64,000 bases of DNA from Mesocentrotus franciscanus. Taxonomy: Eukaryota > Echinodermata > Echinoidea > Camarodonta > Strongylocentrotidae. The stretch spans positions 21,862,814-21,926,813 of the forward strand of contig CP137684.1 of NCBI GenBank assembly GCA_037976565.1. The letters run 5' to 3'. The notes under the pieces are model-generated. The model was not told where the DNA came from and ran no database searches. It worked only from the letters and a program-made list of their open reading frames with translations. Each line of letters begins with the position of its first letter. Positions within the stretch are counted from its first letter, which is position 1. The position numbers and the translations under genes are program-made. Of this stretch, positions 47,201-58,996 are shown piece after piece.

Positions 47201-47489
47201 CTTCCACGTCCGTCTGCATTTTCGTCGTGATCGTTTCCGTGATGTCGAGTAACTCAAGTCTTCCTATGCCGAGGTCATTTTCTGACGATGTTAACTTGGG
47301 ATAGGAGGGTTTCCACATTCCGACTAAAACGAGTGCAAGAATTACAGAAATTGGCAGATCATCATCGCCATCGTCATCATCCTTGTCTTCATTTCTTGAA
47401 CTTTGCTTTTGTTGCTTGAAGGCAGAGTGATCAGCAATAAATGTTCCATAGTCGATCAACTGGTCGGCTTCCCTAGAATATGGATCCAT
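44245..47489 (-). CDS. Gustatory-receptor-like (GRL) multi-pass membrane protein, two exons
   Basis: Exon 1, 47489-47132 (MDPYSREADQLID..., 358 nt), joins exon 2, 45308-44245 (1064 nt). Donor AAAC|GTGAGT and acceptor TTTACAG|GGG keep frame, giving 474 codons with the stop, i.e. 473 residues. No signal peptide. An acidic stretch (DKDDDDGDDD) precedes a weak hydrophobic stretch DLPISVILALVLVGMW. Seven clear membrane segments follow: around NVLLELASLLYLSTLTM, MISYVTFTLPVLFGPLYAL, PLFMLMFISWPLAQAIL, WALVAYGLFWYLMYI, VWMAITMITTSWGLL, FIWLEKIMFIAFPCIAL and WTLVFALIGPYLTLQ. The last, with Y..LQ, resembles the TY..L.QF end of gustatory receptors. No GPCR DRY or NPxxY motif. Insect relatives are ligand-gated ion channels; the function of deuterostome GRLs is little known. 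Family call is moderate, gene structure strong. Confidence 0.7.
45495..45642. mobile_element. Foldback element in the GRL intron
   Basis: The left arm TTCAAATTTTATTGTCCACG ... ATTTGGCCTC pairs with the right arm GAGGCCAAAT ... CGTTCACAATAACATTTGAA. Arms of about 45 bp with few differences. It lies in the single GRL intron (45309-47131). Confidence 0.8.
46377..46423. mobile_element. Possible one-sided hAT terminus
   Basis: CTTGATCCGCCCCTG resembles the right end of the hAT MITE at 27194. I found no matching left end, so this may be a fragment. Confidence 0.3.
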
Positions 47490-47913
47490 GTTCGATCATT
47501 AGAGAGGAGAATCGTAGTGTGCCTTGAATGTTTCCAGAGCGAGTTTGAGAATGCTGGAGTACCGAGAGAGCTGCCGATTTTAATGAGCAATTAAGGAAGT
47601 TCCATTGACAAAGTAACGCGTCTCAAAACTGCAGTAACTCTATTATACGCTATCAAATAGAGAGGAAGTCACAACTTAAAATCAACAGAGACCATAATAT
47701 TGGTCTTGGGACTGCAACCCTAAAAGAAAATTGTGAGCAAACAGTTGTTGATTAGAGTTACAGAGGTGGCAGATACCTTTGTGTTTGGATTGTAGACTAA
47801 CCATGATAATCTAGGGACTTCCCTGGATAATGGTTGCAAGATATTGCTTCATTTTCTAACCCTCATATAGAGCTGAGACGTTATTTAACCCTGCCTCTAC
47901 TATAGCCAGACAT

Positions 47914-48050
47914 AGGTGCTGTGGTCTAGTGGACAAGTTGCGGAGGTGTGGGTCACATGGCAAGGGGTTTGAGTCACTGCCACATCACTAACTAACATTG
48001 CCTATATTAAATTTCATTTGCTACACTCAACCCAGGTGTATTTAGTTAAC
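47914..48050 (+). mobile_element. tRNA-derived SINE (plus strand)
   Basis: GGTGCTGTGGTCTAGTGGAC (A box) and GGGTTTGAGTCAC (degraded B box), then TACACTCAACCCAGGTGTAT, a body motif related to the other SINEs. It is upstream of the GRL start. Confidence 0.6.
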
Positions 48051-48539
48051 CTCTTTAAAATAAATAAATAAGAATACACACATAAGTAAATTACTTTGTT
48101 GACAAAATTCAACATAAAAAAGCAAGGATAAAAATACAAACCAGTGACAGTAACGGACACAAGAAACATATGCCTATACCTAGGTGCCTTCGTTAGCAAA
48201 TTTAGAAAGATAAAACGAGCCATCAAAATGTCCACCCTACTTATATTTCACTCGATTAGCTAATAAAAATGTAATTTAGGTTTGAACATGCTAAGTTTTG
48301 TCTCTTTTGTCAAACAATGCAAGATTCAAGAAAAATTCCCAAACATGCCAAAAGATCCATTTTTAGTTACGTGTAAGCAAAACTTTAAAACTTAGTGGAG
48401 ATGACGTGGTTTGTTTATCAAAAACGTCGAAACTGTAAATGGCCTCTGTGTTCTATATTTTCTTAGCTAAAAATAGAATTCTGTATGAACATTTCTCGTC
48501 AAACAAGGATGTTAGCCTATAGCAATTGTTAGCAAAGAT

Positions 48540-48640
48540 CTCTCTCTCTCTCTCTCTCCCTGTCCCATGAACCTTCCCCACTTGTATCTTTCTCTCGCTC
48601 TCGCTCTCGTTCTCTCTTTTTCTCTCTCTCTCTCTTTCGA
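48540..48640. repeat. (CT)n microsatellite
   Basis: CTCTCTCTCT with GCTCTC interruptions. The rest of 48050-49080 shows no gene. Confidence 0.85.
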
Positions 48641-49084
48641 TCTTTAGAAGAGACATTAACCATGTTAACTGATGAAACAGAATAACGAGGAAGCCATACC
48701 AGCTACTGTATTTCATCAAAATTATGTACAAAGCTTTGCCATCAGGAACAAGATGAAAGCTATTCCCCTACAGATTAATGTTATAAAAGTAATCGTACTT
48801 CCAGGGGATTTTTTTTCCTGTTCTACAAAAGGTATTTTTTGCAGCGTCTACCCTCCCCTCCCCCTAACACAAGCGGGACAAACGTGGATCATCCATTTCT
48901 GTATTAGTCACTGCAAAGCAACCAATGAATCCCAGGACCAATTCGAAATTGATTATATTTGCTTATCTTCATGAAGGACTTCTGCTCCTGTTAATCGCAG
49001 AGAGTGTTAAGAAGGAAAAAAAGAGTGAAATGAAAATAAAATGAACAGTTGCTGTCTTTATGAATTCGAAGCCAAGCGTTTGTT

Positions 49085-49470
49085 TGTTTATTTTTATTTA
49101 TTTAACCACGGTTAAAACATCTGCTATCAGCCACAAGGCTGTTTTTCAGCAAGTCCGTTAAAATACATACAATAAACATAAACAAACAAAAATAATTCAC
49201 AATACAAATTAAAATAACAAGAATACAAATGTGTAAATTACTCTTAATAACAATCACACTTAGTATTATAAAAATTAGAAATTATGAGGGAAAAAATACA
49301 ATTTAGTCAAATCACAAGCTCCTTATAAGACCAATCATCAGAGGTAGATTGAGTGAAAGAGTCAAAGAGTGTCGATTAGATTTTCGACTTCATGCTTAAT
49401 TTTGGATCGGTAAGAGTGGTTAATCCGTGAAAGAATAGCGGATGCTTTAGTCAAAATTACACAATTATTG
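49085..49470 (-). mobile_element. Probable LINE 3' remnant
   Basis: The minus strand has a short frame (NCVILTKASAILSRINHSYR, then EVENLIDTL stop) followed by an AT-rich 3' region ending in ATAAATAAAAATAAAC. It looks like an RT C-terminal tail plus 3' UTR. Weak. Confidence 0.35.
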
Positions 49471-50330
49471 ACAGGGTTTGTTTTTTATTTTATAAAATAA
49501 AGGGGCACTTATCAGAGGTGAAAAGGGACACTTTTTGTTCTTCTTTTTTCCATCATTTATTAATTGAATAATTAATACTGACATAATTATATTGATTACA
49601 AAGAAAAACACATGAATTATACTTATATCACAAAAATAATTATACTTTTTTTAAACATAGTTAACATTTTTTTCCAGAGGTGAAACTTTTCAACATTTGC
49701 CCTCCATAATATTTCCTTTACATAAATGTCGAATATGTTTGTAAAATTACATTTTCTTTTTTGTGTATATAAAACATCAGAAGCTAAATTAATTAATAGG
49801 TTTTTCAAAACTGCATATTTTGAATTTATATAATCACATTGCTTGCCTACAATTATATCATTGTAATCAATTTGTTCATTATCAAACAATACTTCTGTTT
49901 TTCTGAGAAAAATTAAGACCTATTATTTTTGAGTAATTATTTTTGAGTAAACACAATCATAAAATAAATGATAATAATTTTCTGTGCATTTGCACTTCAA
50001 ACAATAATCATGATCAGATTTTTTGAAACGATATAGATATTCTTCCCATGCTAGTAACTTAGAGTAGTTTGAAATTCAACTGTTTTAATCGTATTTCTTT
50101 GACGTATGTCAAATTAATTTTCAAATATTTGCCCAGGATAAATTTTTTCCAAAAAAATATTCCCAATAAATTTGAACATTTGGATTTATAAAAATTCTAT
50201 CAACTAATACCTTATATATAATTTGTGACATCTTTAGTTTTGTAACTGATATATTGTGACATACTATTTGGTGTCAATTCAAAATAATGAAGACGTGTAT
50301 TTTCATATGAACAAAAGTCACTTTCACATT

Positions 50331-51005
50331 TTAATTTTCTTTTCCAGTCACGAGCAATTTAACCTCACATAAATAATTGTTTTTAATACAAAGTAATTCT
50401 TTTGCCCGATTTATATCCACATCCCCTTTGGCGTCTGTGATGTCCCCAATAAATAATATTCCAGATTTTAGCCAATGTTTCCACCATAAACATAATTGTT
50501 TGTCTTTTATATATGTGTTTCCCCATAACAGCTGCATTCTAATATTAGTGATCTCATTACATGATTTATTTACACATTGACATTTTTTCCATGCCGAAAT
50601 ACATTGTTGATAAAATAAAGGTATATCTTTTAGAACTTTTAAATCTTCGTGTTTTAAGAAACTCATCTTGAGGACTAAAAAGTTGGGGCCAAGATAGTTC
50701 AAATAATAATATGGGAGAATCTTCCATCTAAAATTATGATCTTTATTTTCCATTATCTTAAAAAGCCAGTTTACTTTTAAAGCAAAACTTTGCAAAACAA
50801 AATCTGGCATATTCAAACCTCCTTTATCAGTTGACCCGATTATAGTTTTTCTCTTTACTCTATCTAAACCATCCCATACAAAATTGTAAATGAGTTTTTC
50901 AATTTGTTTATTTATCAAATTGATATTTGGAAAAACTGACATAATATAAGTAATATTTGACAATACAAGTGATTTCAATACAGTTATTTTACCAAAGTAT
51001 GTCAA
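50331..51005 (-). pseudogene. LINE ORF2 C-terminal (thumb) region
   Basis: 224-codon frame with MTYFGKITVLKSLVLSNITY, NFVWDG, KGGLNMPDF and the tryptophan-rich CLWWKHWLKSGI. This is downstream of the RT motif and out of frame with it. Confidence 0.8.
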
Positions 51006-51082
51006 CTTTTTACATTTCCACTGTTAAATTTGGTTTTCAATTTGTTCTACCTTTTCCTTCCATGTTTTTTCATAAGCTAGTT

Positions 51083-51913
51083 TCATGTTCTTACTAAAAT
51101 AAACCCCGAGTGTTTTTTTATAAACTGATTAGACCATGTGATTTCTTTATATTGTTCCACATTAAATTCACCAAAATGAAAACCTTTTGATTTTGATACA
51201 TTTAAAGTAGGTCCTGCTACACAACCAAAAGTTTTTATTTTACGCATGGCATTTTTCAAAGAAATTTCGTTCGCAACGAAAATTGTTGTGTCATCTGCTA
51301 ACAAGCTAATTTTCACTTGAGTACCAGGCATATCTCCTGATCCCGGTAATTGAACACCTTGAATAGCTTGATCTGATCTAATATCAATTGCTAATATTTC
51401 AATGACAACTAGGAACAATAGAGCGGACACTGGGCAACCTTGCCGAAGACCTCTTTGCAGAGAAAAAAATAATGATTGCCAATTATTATTAACAATACAA
51501 CTTTGAACATTTGTATAAAGAGTTTTTATATATCCAATAAATATACTACCAAAATTAAATTTTTCTAAACTTTTATAAAGAAAATCCCAACTTATTTGAT
51601 CGAAAGCCTTTTCTAGATCCAAAAAGATAACAGCTCCGGATTTCTCTTTTTCTTCAAAATAACATATTAAATCATCGATCAAACGAATATTGTTCCCAAT
51701 AAAACGTCCTTTAAGATATGCATTTTGATCTGAATCAATACAAACATTTAACACTTTTTTCAACCTTCCTGCTAAAGCAGATGCTAATATTTTATAATCA
51801 GTATTTAGGAGACTTATCGGCCTCCAATTTGAAATATTTTCTTTGTCGCCTTTCTTATGTAGAAGGGTTATGACAGCTCTAGTTTGTGAAATGGGTAAAT
51901 TTCCTACTAACAA
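51083..51913 (-). pseudogene. LINE ORF2 reverse transcriptase domain
   Basis: 276-codon frame with ITLLHKKGDKENISNWRPIS, LDLEKAFDQISWDFL, GLRQGCPVSALLF and the catalytic box LADDTT (usually FADDTT). Target-primed reverse transcription enzyme. The active-site Asp pair is kept, but the frame is cut at both sides. Confidence 0.9.
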
Positions 51914-52047
51914 TGATTTTTGAATAACTTTAACATAATATATTTCAGCTTATTCCAAAAACATTGGTAAAACTCAAAAGTCAAACCATCTGAGCCTGGA
52001 CTTTTCCTTTTTAGTCCCATTTAGGGCGTCATTACATTCTGTAAGTG

Positions 52048-52538
52048 TTATTTCTGAATCACAGTATCTCTTTTGTTTTCACTTAATACATTATCAACCT
52101 TGATGTTCTTAAGATAATCATTTACTTCATTCTCTTTTCCTCTAGCCGAATACAAACGAGAAAAATATTCAACTTCAGCTACAATTATATCTTTCATATT
52201 TCTGTATTTTATTCCATTAACATTTACTTTAAACATATTCTTTAACTTAAAGTCTCTTTTTTCTAAGCCTAAAAATATTTATTATTTCGCTCACCATCTT
52301 CATACCACTTGATTTTGGACCGTATTTGTGCACCATGTATTTCATATTCATAAAATTCTGACAATTGTCTTCTAACATGAGACAATTCGTTATCTTGATC
52401 TTCATTTAATATACCAAGACTTGATAAATGATTTAATCTATCTTGTAAGAAAATTTGTAAGCCTTTTCTTACCCTTGCCTTATTAATACAATAATTAATT
52501 GACATGTGTCTTATTTTCTGTTTGAAAATGTCCCACAA
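52048..52538 (-). pseudogene. LINE ORF2 linker between endonuclease and RT
   Basis: Two short frames, 52538-52269 (RVRKGLQIFLQDRLNHL... IRSKIKWYEDGERNNKYF) and 52236-52048. The R.K..W.E.GE...KYF motif is the conserved L1-clade pre-RT block. They are separated by a frame break at about 52250. Confidence 0.7.
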
Positions 52539-52862
52539 AACCGATATATTCTCTTTTTTTAGTTGTAATTTGTCTTCTAAGTCATTAATAAGAGAAATGA
52601 CATTTTTCTGATAAACATCATCTTGCTAAAGTGAGTTATTCAGTTTCCAAATGCCTTTGCCTTTTTTGCGGCCTTAAATTCGAATTTTAAATACACGCAT
52701 TATGGTCTGACATAAAGCGACCTAAAATTACTATTTGTTTAGCAAAATCATTCAACCTTTCGGATAACAGGACGAAATCAATTCGAGACTGTACAAAGTA
52801 TGGATAAGATTGTTCATGTGTAAATTCCCTTGCTTCAGGGTTTCTAACTCTCCATATATCAA

Positions 52863-53339
52863 TTAAGTTTTTAAAGAGATTTGGTTACGCAAATAAAAAG
52901 CATCATTACCATCTTTGGTTATTCCTCCATTTTTGTCCTTTTTACGATTCAGAACCGTGTTAAAACCACCAGCTAAAACAACTCCTTCTCCTGGAAGTAC
53001 ATGTTCATGAAATAAATGAAAACATTCTTGGAAAAAAGCCTTTCTGTTGCTTAATACATTTGGTGCATATACATTAATAAACCAGATAGTTTCACCTGCA
53101 AAAGATACTTTTATTCCAATCAACCTGCCATTCTTAAAAGCAATTTTTTCCTGAACAACGATAGCCTTGTTGCGGAGTAAAATACTTGTTCCGCAGCTTT
53201 GCGAAGTGCCCACTGAATGAAAGGCTCGACCTGACCAATCATATTTATCATGTTCCTTTATAATGTCATCTGTGAAATGTGTCTCCTGAAGAAATATGAT
53301 ATGCGCATCAATATCCTTTGCCCATCTATATATTTTCAA
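52863..53339 (-). pseudogene. LINE ORF2 apurinic-like endonuclease segment
   Basis: Contains IIFLQETHFT (catalytic Glu motif), FINVYAPN and VVLAGGFNTVLNRKKD. The usual GDFN Asp is replaced by Gly (GGFN), predicted to kill the nuclease. The usual SDH end of the domain is seen in a different frame near 52710 (ALCQTIMRVF region read as decayed). Confidence 0.75.
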
Positions 53340-53629
53340 TTGTTTTTGTCTGTTTCTCAGTCCTTGACAGTTTGGCGAGTATGCTAAGATACATCGAGCT
53401 CATCAAGAGTGTTGAGACATTACTAATATCCTATTCTTGATCTTCTTTGTTTATTTCTCTATGCTGTGTTATACGGCTCTTCCGTATTGTCACTTTCTTC
53501 TTGATTATTCTCTTTAGCAGGACTGACTTTGGAGCGTCTGCGACGCTTTGTCGGACGCCGCTGTCGACTGGTATCGTTGCTATGGAGACTAGCACGCTGA
53601 AGGAGCTCGGCTAGGGTCACCTGTTTACC

Positions 53630-54010
53630 TTACTGCTTGCTTACTGCACCTGGCTCGCTCGTCATTCCTTGGTCTGAGTCGCGATTCTTGTCGTGCTCGT
53701 GTGCGTTCGGCTCTGAATTGTTACATGCCGATGGCTTCGTTGGGTTTGTTGGCTTCGATGGTTGAAGTGCCTCGGCTGTCTCGCTGTCGGTAGAATCAAG
53801 GTCACTTTCAAGTCGTTTGCCGCACCGGGAGTCCCCCCTCTTGTGGCCTAACAGACCACAGTCAAAACATGTTAAGTTGGTGTCTGAGCATTCTCTTGTG
53901 AAGTGACCAATTTTTAGACTTTTTTTGCACTTTGCATTCTCCTTTTTTTGTTCCATTCCCTCTGTCTTCAGCTCCTTGTGGTAGATTCTGGCTAGAAAAC
54001 CAGATATCAT
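53630..54010 (-). pseudogene. LINE ORF1 remnant with zinc knuckles
   Basis: About 126 residues. CKKSLKIGHFTREC and CFDCGLLGHKRGDSRC form CCHC-type knuckles that bind nucleic acid, followed by a Ser/Thr/Pro-rich acidic tail ending GAVSKQ. ORF1 proteins coat LINE RNA. The N-terminal part is lost or frameshifted before 54010. Confidence 0.7.
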
Positions 54011-54259
54011 GAGAGTGAGCGGAAGCGGGGATTTAGGCGTTTCGGAAAGAAAAATCTCCGTCCTGTCTTAAAGTGGGTCAGCTTCCCATCTGGGTCACGC
54101 GCACTTTTATATCTCACTTCTGAGACCGGTTTCTGTCCCCTCTTTCGAACTTGAATTTGCCACTGACAGGGGGATGTCGCTAATGATGACTTTGGTAGTC
54201 GGGTTGTTGCTAAAGTGTACATACGGGTTCGAATCCAAAAGGTTTATGTGTTACTTGGT

Positions 54260-54720
54260 CTCTTAATGAAAGCAAGTGGAGGAAAATTGACTTGGGGTCC
54301 AGGGGCAGAGCCCCCGGAAACTCAAGGGTTTTAGGCATTAAATTACGATCAGATGAGCATCCAGGGGCCGCCTTAGGGCCCTTGGTGGGGTCCAGGGGGC
54401 AGAGCCCCCGGAAGCTCGGGGTTTTAGGCATTTAATAACGTTCAGATGAGCATCCAGGGGCCCACCTTAGGGCCCTGGTGGGGTCCAGGGGGCGACGCCC
54501 CCGGAAGCTCAAGTGTTTTAGGCATTTAATTACGATCAGATGAGCATCCAGGGGCCATCTTAGGGCCCTTGTTGGGTCGAGGCAGACCCCCGGAAGCTCA
54601 GGGGTTTTGGGCATTTAATTACGGTCAGATGAGCAACCAGGGGCCCGCCTTAGGGCCCTTGGTGGGGTCCAGGGGACAGAGCCCCCGGAAGCTCAGGGAA
54701 AAATGATGCAATTTCAGCAA
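54260..54720. repeat. ~92-bp tandem repeat with GGGGGCAGAGCCCCC palindrome
   Basis: Five copies, starting near 54294, 54387, 54480, 54573 and 54664. Each has GGGGTCCAGGGGGCAGAGCC, CCCGGAAGCTC, TTTTAGGCATTTAATTACG, ATCAGATGAGCATCCAGGGG and CCTTAGGGCCC. The minus-strand Pro/Leu frames are artefacts. Confidence 0.93.
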
Positions 54721-55555
54721 CATTTGTAAATCACTGGTATCGAATTAGATGTAAACCACTTGATTTTATTTTGGGAGGAACTGCCCCCCCCCCATCAGTA
54801 CGCAAGTACGAGGGAGCATAGTGAACGAGAGGGGTGAAGGTGACGGAGGTGACTGACTACCCCCTCACATGTTTTTGAAATTTTGTTGTATTACAAAATT
54901 ACATTCCTTAGCAAAACTATAGTGTAAAAACAAGCAATATACTTTTTTCACACTTTACTTTTCTCGGTATTTACTTGTACATATTTAAAGGATATTATGC
55001 GAGGGAGCGTAGCTCCCGTGAGAAGATTTTGCATTTTTATTTGTCTAAACGCTGCACTCTTGGGCCCTCCAGAGCCTAAAAGTGTGTTGTAGCCTTTAGT
55101 CAGTACTTGCTATACACTTTTTTGGTGTACTTTTTCAAATTTTCAGGGGGGGGGGACGATCCCCCCTAAAAAAATTGAGGGGGGGGGACGTATCCCCCAG
55201 TCCCCCCGGGGTCGCCGCCCCTGCTAAAGTAAAATGATCGAGGTTCGAGCAACCGTTCGCGTCGGGGCCCCGCTGGCCCGGGATTGCAACGGATCGTGTA
55301 GAAAAGTTTGTCTCGCTGTTATTGATCAATAGCGAACATTGATATCTCAATTTCTCATATTTCCCGAGTCTAAACTGTCTGTAAGCTGCTATGTCCAAAT
55401 CAGTATTGAATATTCCATAAAATCCAAAGTTCTTGTGCAGGTAAACGGATACTCAAAACTTGAAACCAGAAAGGAAAAAAAATGACACAGTCACCGGTGA
55501 TGTGAACCGCGTAGACGGCCATTTTTTTCGCTTTGCAACAGCTTCTTCATTGTAG
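54720..55555. other. Transposon-like flank without gene
   Basis: GC/AT-mixed sequence with GAGGGAGCRTAG motifs (54810, 54999) and G/C homopolymers (GGGGGGGGGACG ... TCCCCC at 55145-55215). Looks like the decayed end of the element carrying the 92-bp repeats. Its boundary could not be set. Confidence 0.4.
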
Positions 55556-55639
55556 ATACACGAGGACCTGCCATCCTCGGATTGCAGAGTTCAGACACGA
55601 TGCGTCTAGTTCTTGTGAACTGTGAGTTGCATCAGAGAA

Positions 55640-56439
55640 GCAGACCAAACATGATCAAGAGTACCCAGATCGGTTCCAAGGTATCAGGAGATTCCCAGGC
55701 GAATACCACATCACTCTTGAAGAGAATGCAGAACCTGTTGTCCATCCTCCAAGGAAGTTTCCCATCCATCTCCGAGAAGAATTGAAGGAAGAGCTGGACA
55801 GGATGGAATCGATTGATGTCATAGAGAAGGTGACCAAGCCTACTGATTGGGTTTCCTGGCTTGCTTTCAGCAGGAAAAGCAACGGAAAGCTACAAGTGTG
55901 CTTTGACCCAAAGGACATCAATACGGCATGTAAGCGGACATATCACAAGGTCCCAACACTTGAGGAGATCACACATAAGCTACATGATGCTGAAGTGTTC
56001 TCAAAGCTAGATGCCAGACATGGCTAATTGGAGCGTCGCCCTCGACGATGGATCTAGCTTTCTAACAACCTTCAACTCGCCCTTTGGAAGGTACAGATTC
56101 AAGCGTTTGCCATTTGGGATTAGAGTGGCTCAAGACATATTCCAGGAGAAGATGGATCAGATCCTTGAGCAATGCCGAGGCACGATTGGCATCGCAGATG
56201 ATATAGTTGTCTATGGAAAGACTGAAGCAGAGCATGACAAAGCTCTACATAACCTCATGGCTGTGGGACGAGAGTATGGACTTGTCTTCAATGCAGACAA
56301 ATGTGACGTGAAGACCCCACAGGTGAAGTTCTTTGGCTGTCTCTACGACAAAGAAGGTGTGCATCCAGATCCTGCAAAGATTGCAGATATTACCAGTCTT
56401 CCAACGCCAGGCTGCTTAAGAGAGTTGCAGCAGTGTTAG
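55640..56439 (+). pseudogene. gypsy reverse transcriptase segment
   Basis: WLAFSRKSNGKLQVCFDP and FSKLDA (first catalytic Asp motif) occur in one frame, then, after a break near 56020, FNSPFGRYRFKRLPFGI and the active-site box IADDIVVYG in another. Non-functional as it stands. Confidence 0.85.
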
Positions 56440-57030
56440 TGATGGTACCATACATGTCTTCCTTCATCCCAAATCTGGCCAACAATGCAGAGACCCTACG
56501 TGCATTGACTAGGAAGGACAGTGAGTGGCAGTGGACTCCATCACACCAGAAGGCATTTGAACATTTGAAATCAGTGGTGTTGTCCATGTGCACTCTGACA
56601 TACTTTGACCCTTCAAAGCACACAACAATCCAAGTAGATTCGTCAACAAGAGGACTAGGAGCAGCATTACTCCAGGAGGGAAACCAGTCGCATTCGCGAG
56701 CAAGGCATTGGCAGAGACAGAAAGTCGATATGCAAACATTGAACGATAAATGTTAGCGGTAGTGTTTGGCTGTACAAGGTTTCACACGTACGTGTATGGA
56801 GCAAAATTCACAGTGAAATCGGACCATAAGCCGCTGGCAAGCATCCATAGGAAGAACGTAGCCAACACTCCACCCAGACTACAACGGATGCTCCTCCGTT
56901 TGCAACCATACGATTTTGAGCTCGTATACAAGCCAGGAAGAGAAGTGGCCCCAGCAGATGGTTTGCCGAGGATCAACCCAGAAAAGCAACCGACCATGGA
57001 ATTTGACAAAACCATCCATGCCATCTACAT
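56433..57030 (+). pseudogene. gypsy RNase H segment
   Basis: TIQVDSSTRGLGAALLQEG (first catalytic Asp), then after a break FTVKSDHKPLASI and YKPGREVAPADGLPR, the standard end of gypsy RNase H. The break lies between 56690 and 56760. Confidence 0.82.
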
Positions 57031-57344
57031 GTCTCCCAGCAAGCTAAGACAGCTACAAGAAAAGACGGAAGCTAGCAGAAGCTTAAGAGTGCTTAAGGAA
57101 GTAATCATAACTGGCTGGCCTAAAGACATAAAAGAAACTCCCAAAGAAGTGCGTCACTACTGGTCGTGCATAGATTTCCTGACAGTAGAAGATGGTCTCA
57201 TTATGAAGGGGAAAGAATCTTCATACCTAAGCCTATGCAGCAGGAAGTGCTACAGAGTCTTCATGCAGGTCATCAAGGAACGACCAAGACACAACTCAAT
57301 GCAGGAGATGTGTCTACTGGGATGGACTGTCAAAAGTAATTGAT

Positions 57345-58313
57345 CAGATGGTGAGCTCTTGCCAAGCATGCAATGAGTTACAGAACTCTCAGCAGAAGGA
57401 GCCACTACTTCAGCATGAAGTACCCCATCATCCATGGGAAACAGTTGGAACGGACTTAAATTGTGACGAGTATCTCATCGCCATAGACTACTGGTCTAAG
57501 TTTCCGGTTGTAAGAAAGATCAGAGGTGGTTGCACCAGCTCGACTATTGTACGAATCACAAAGAACATATTCAGTGAGCAAGGCATACCCTTGAAGATTG
57601 TTAGCGACAATGGACCACAATTCTCCAGTCGAGAATTCAAGAGTTTCACAGAGCAGTGGAACATTCAACATGTGACATCAAGTCCTCATTATCCACAGAG
57701 CAATGGACTTGTAGAGAGGGCAATCCAGACAACCATAAGCAACTCTGAAGAAAATGAAGATGACTGGACGCGATCCACATCTTGCCCTACTGTGTTTGAG
57801 AACAACACCAATTGACAGTAGTTTACCATCACCAGCTGAACTACTACAGGGGAGAAAGTTCAGGAGTAACCTACCCATGAAGGTGAATCAATCACCACAC
57901 CGTGATGAAGTCTACGAGAAACTTCGACAACGCCAAGAGAGGCAGAAGGAAGTATTTGATGCAAGAGGAGTTAGAGATCTACCCCATTGACTTTGGGTCA
58001 GAAAGTGACAATGCTAGATCATGGATCTGGAACGTGGAAACTAGCAACTGTTATCGAACAGCGCCAAGAACCCAGACCATACATGATACGGACACCAAAT
58101 GGAAGTGTTCTACGCCGTAATAGAAGAGACCTGCGTACTCTTGGACAACCGCAGAAGCGTGTCCGGTTCGACATACCAAAGCACCCTGAAGACAGAATGC
58201 CCTCACTTCCAAAGACAAATGACCAAACTAACGCCCCAAATCAACCAGGAAATAATGGGTATCACACTAGATCAGGACGATTGGTTAAAACGCCTGATCG
58301 ACTAATTGAGTAA
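57345..58313 (+). pseudogene. gypsy integrase core and C-terminal domain
   Basis: CQACNELQNSQQKEPL (end of the zinc-binding HHCC part), VGTDLN, VSDNGPQFSSREFK and PQSNGLVERAIQT supply the D,D-35-E residues. Beyond frame breaks at 57745-57815 and near 57990 the frame reads LGQKVTMLDHGSGTWKLATV and RRNRRDLRTL, the SH3-like C-terminal domain of this clade. Confidence 0.85.
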
Positions 58314-58996
58314 TGAGAAATTATTACTGCTTGCAGTTTGTAAATTAAAACTGATCACTATATATACACGTATATGTACCTATGATAAGTCTCTAGATAC
58401 AGTACATGTACTTACATGATAATAGTACATTCACCTGCAAATGATAACATTGTTATTCTGAGTTTATGATATTAACTGTTCATGTATAGCCATGGAGCTA
58501 GAAGATGGTATAGCCATACAGTTTCAACATTCACACGCTATGCATTTTAAAATAAAAGTTGAAATGTATAACATTCTTATTTACACGGAGTTGTACATGC
58601 AGAATTGGGTTAACATATGAAGTAAACATGATGTATAATACGTATCTTAATATGTTTGGATTAAACATGATATGTATTTATTATACCAAGTTGGATTTAA
58701 CGGTGTTGAAATAATTGAATGTATAAAAGCTATCCAGTTACAAAATTCTGTTTGTTAATTTTCATAGAATTGAGATAGAATACAATGGTAGGACTGATGA
58801 CTATTGGATCTGTTTGTAAGGATACTTGAATAATTCAAACGAACCGAAATTAGGGATTTTCTCACTTTACACATGTTCAGAAATGGTAAAAAATCTGTGA
58901 TTCATCAAAACCTAAGATATGAATAGCCAAAATGATTTCAGTGATGCATGATGTTTATTCAGGAAACACTCCGGATACATTGCTTTCTTTTTGTAT
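58314..58996 (+). other. Non-coding 3' internal region of the gypsy element
   Basis: AT-rich, with no env-like frame. Ends at the polypurine tract. Confidence 0.55.

Larger units (their letters stand above)
49560..54010 (-). mobile_element. Tx1/L1-like non-LTR retrotransposon, decayed
   Basis: Read 54010 to 49560: a zinc-knuckle ORF1 remnant, an endonuclease, a linker, a reverse transcriptase and a C-terminal Cys/His segment (CLKCKCTENYYHLFYDC at about 49940-50000). That is the order of L1-clade elements. The KGGLNMPD block in the C-terminal part is characteristic of the L1/Tx1 lineage. Several stops and frameshifts (around 53345, 52860, 52620, 52240, 51940 and 51040) make it non-autonomous. 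Strongly AT-rich coding. Confidence 0.85.
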
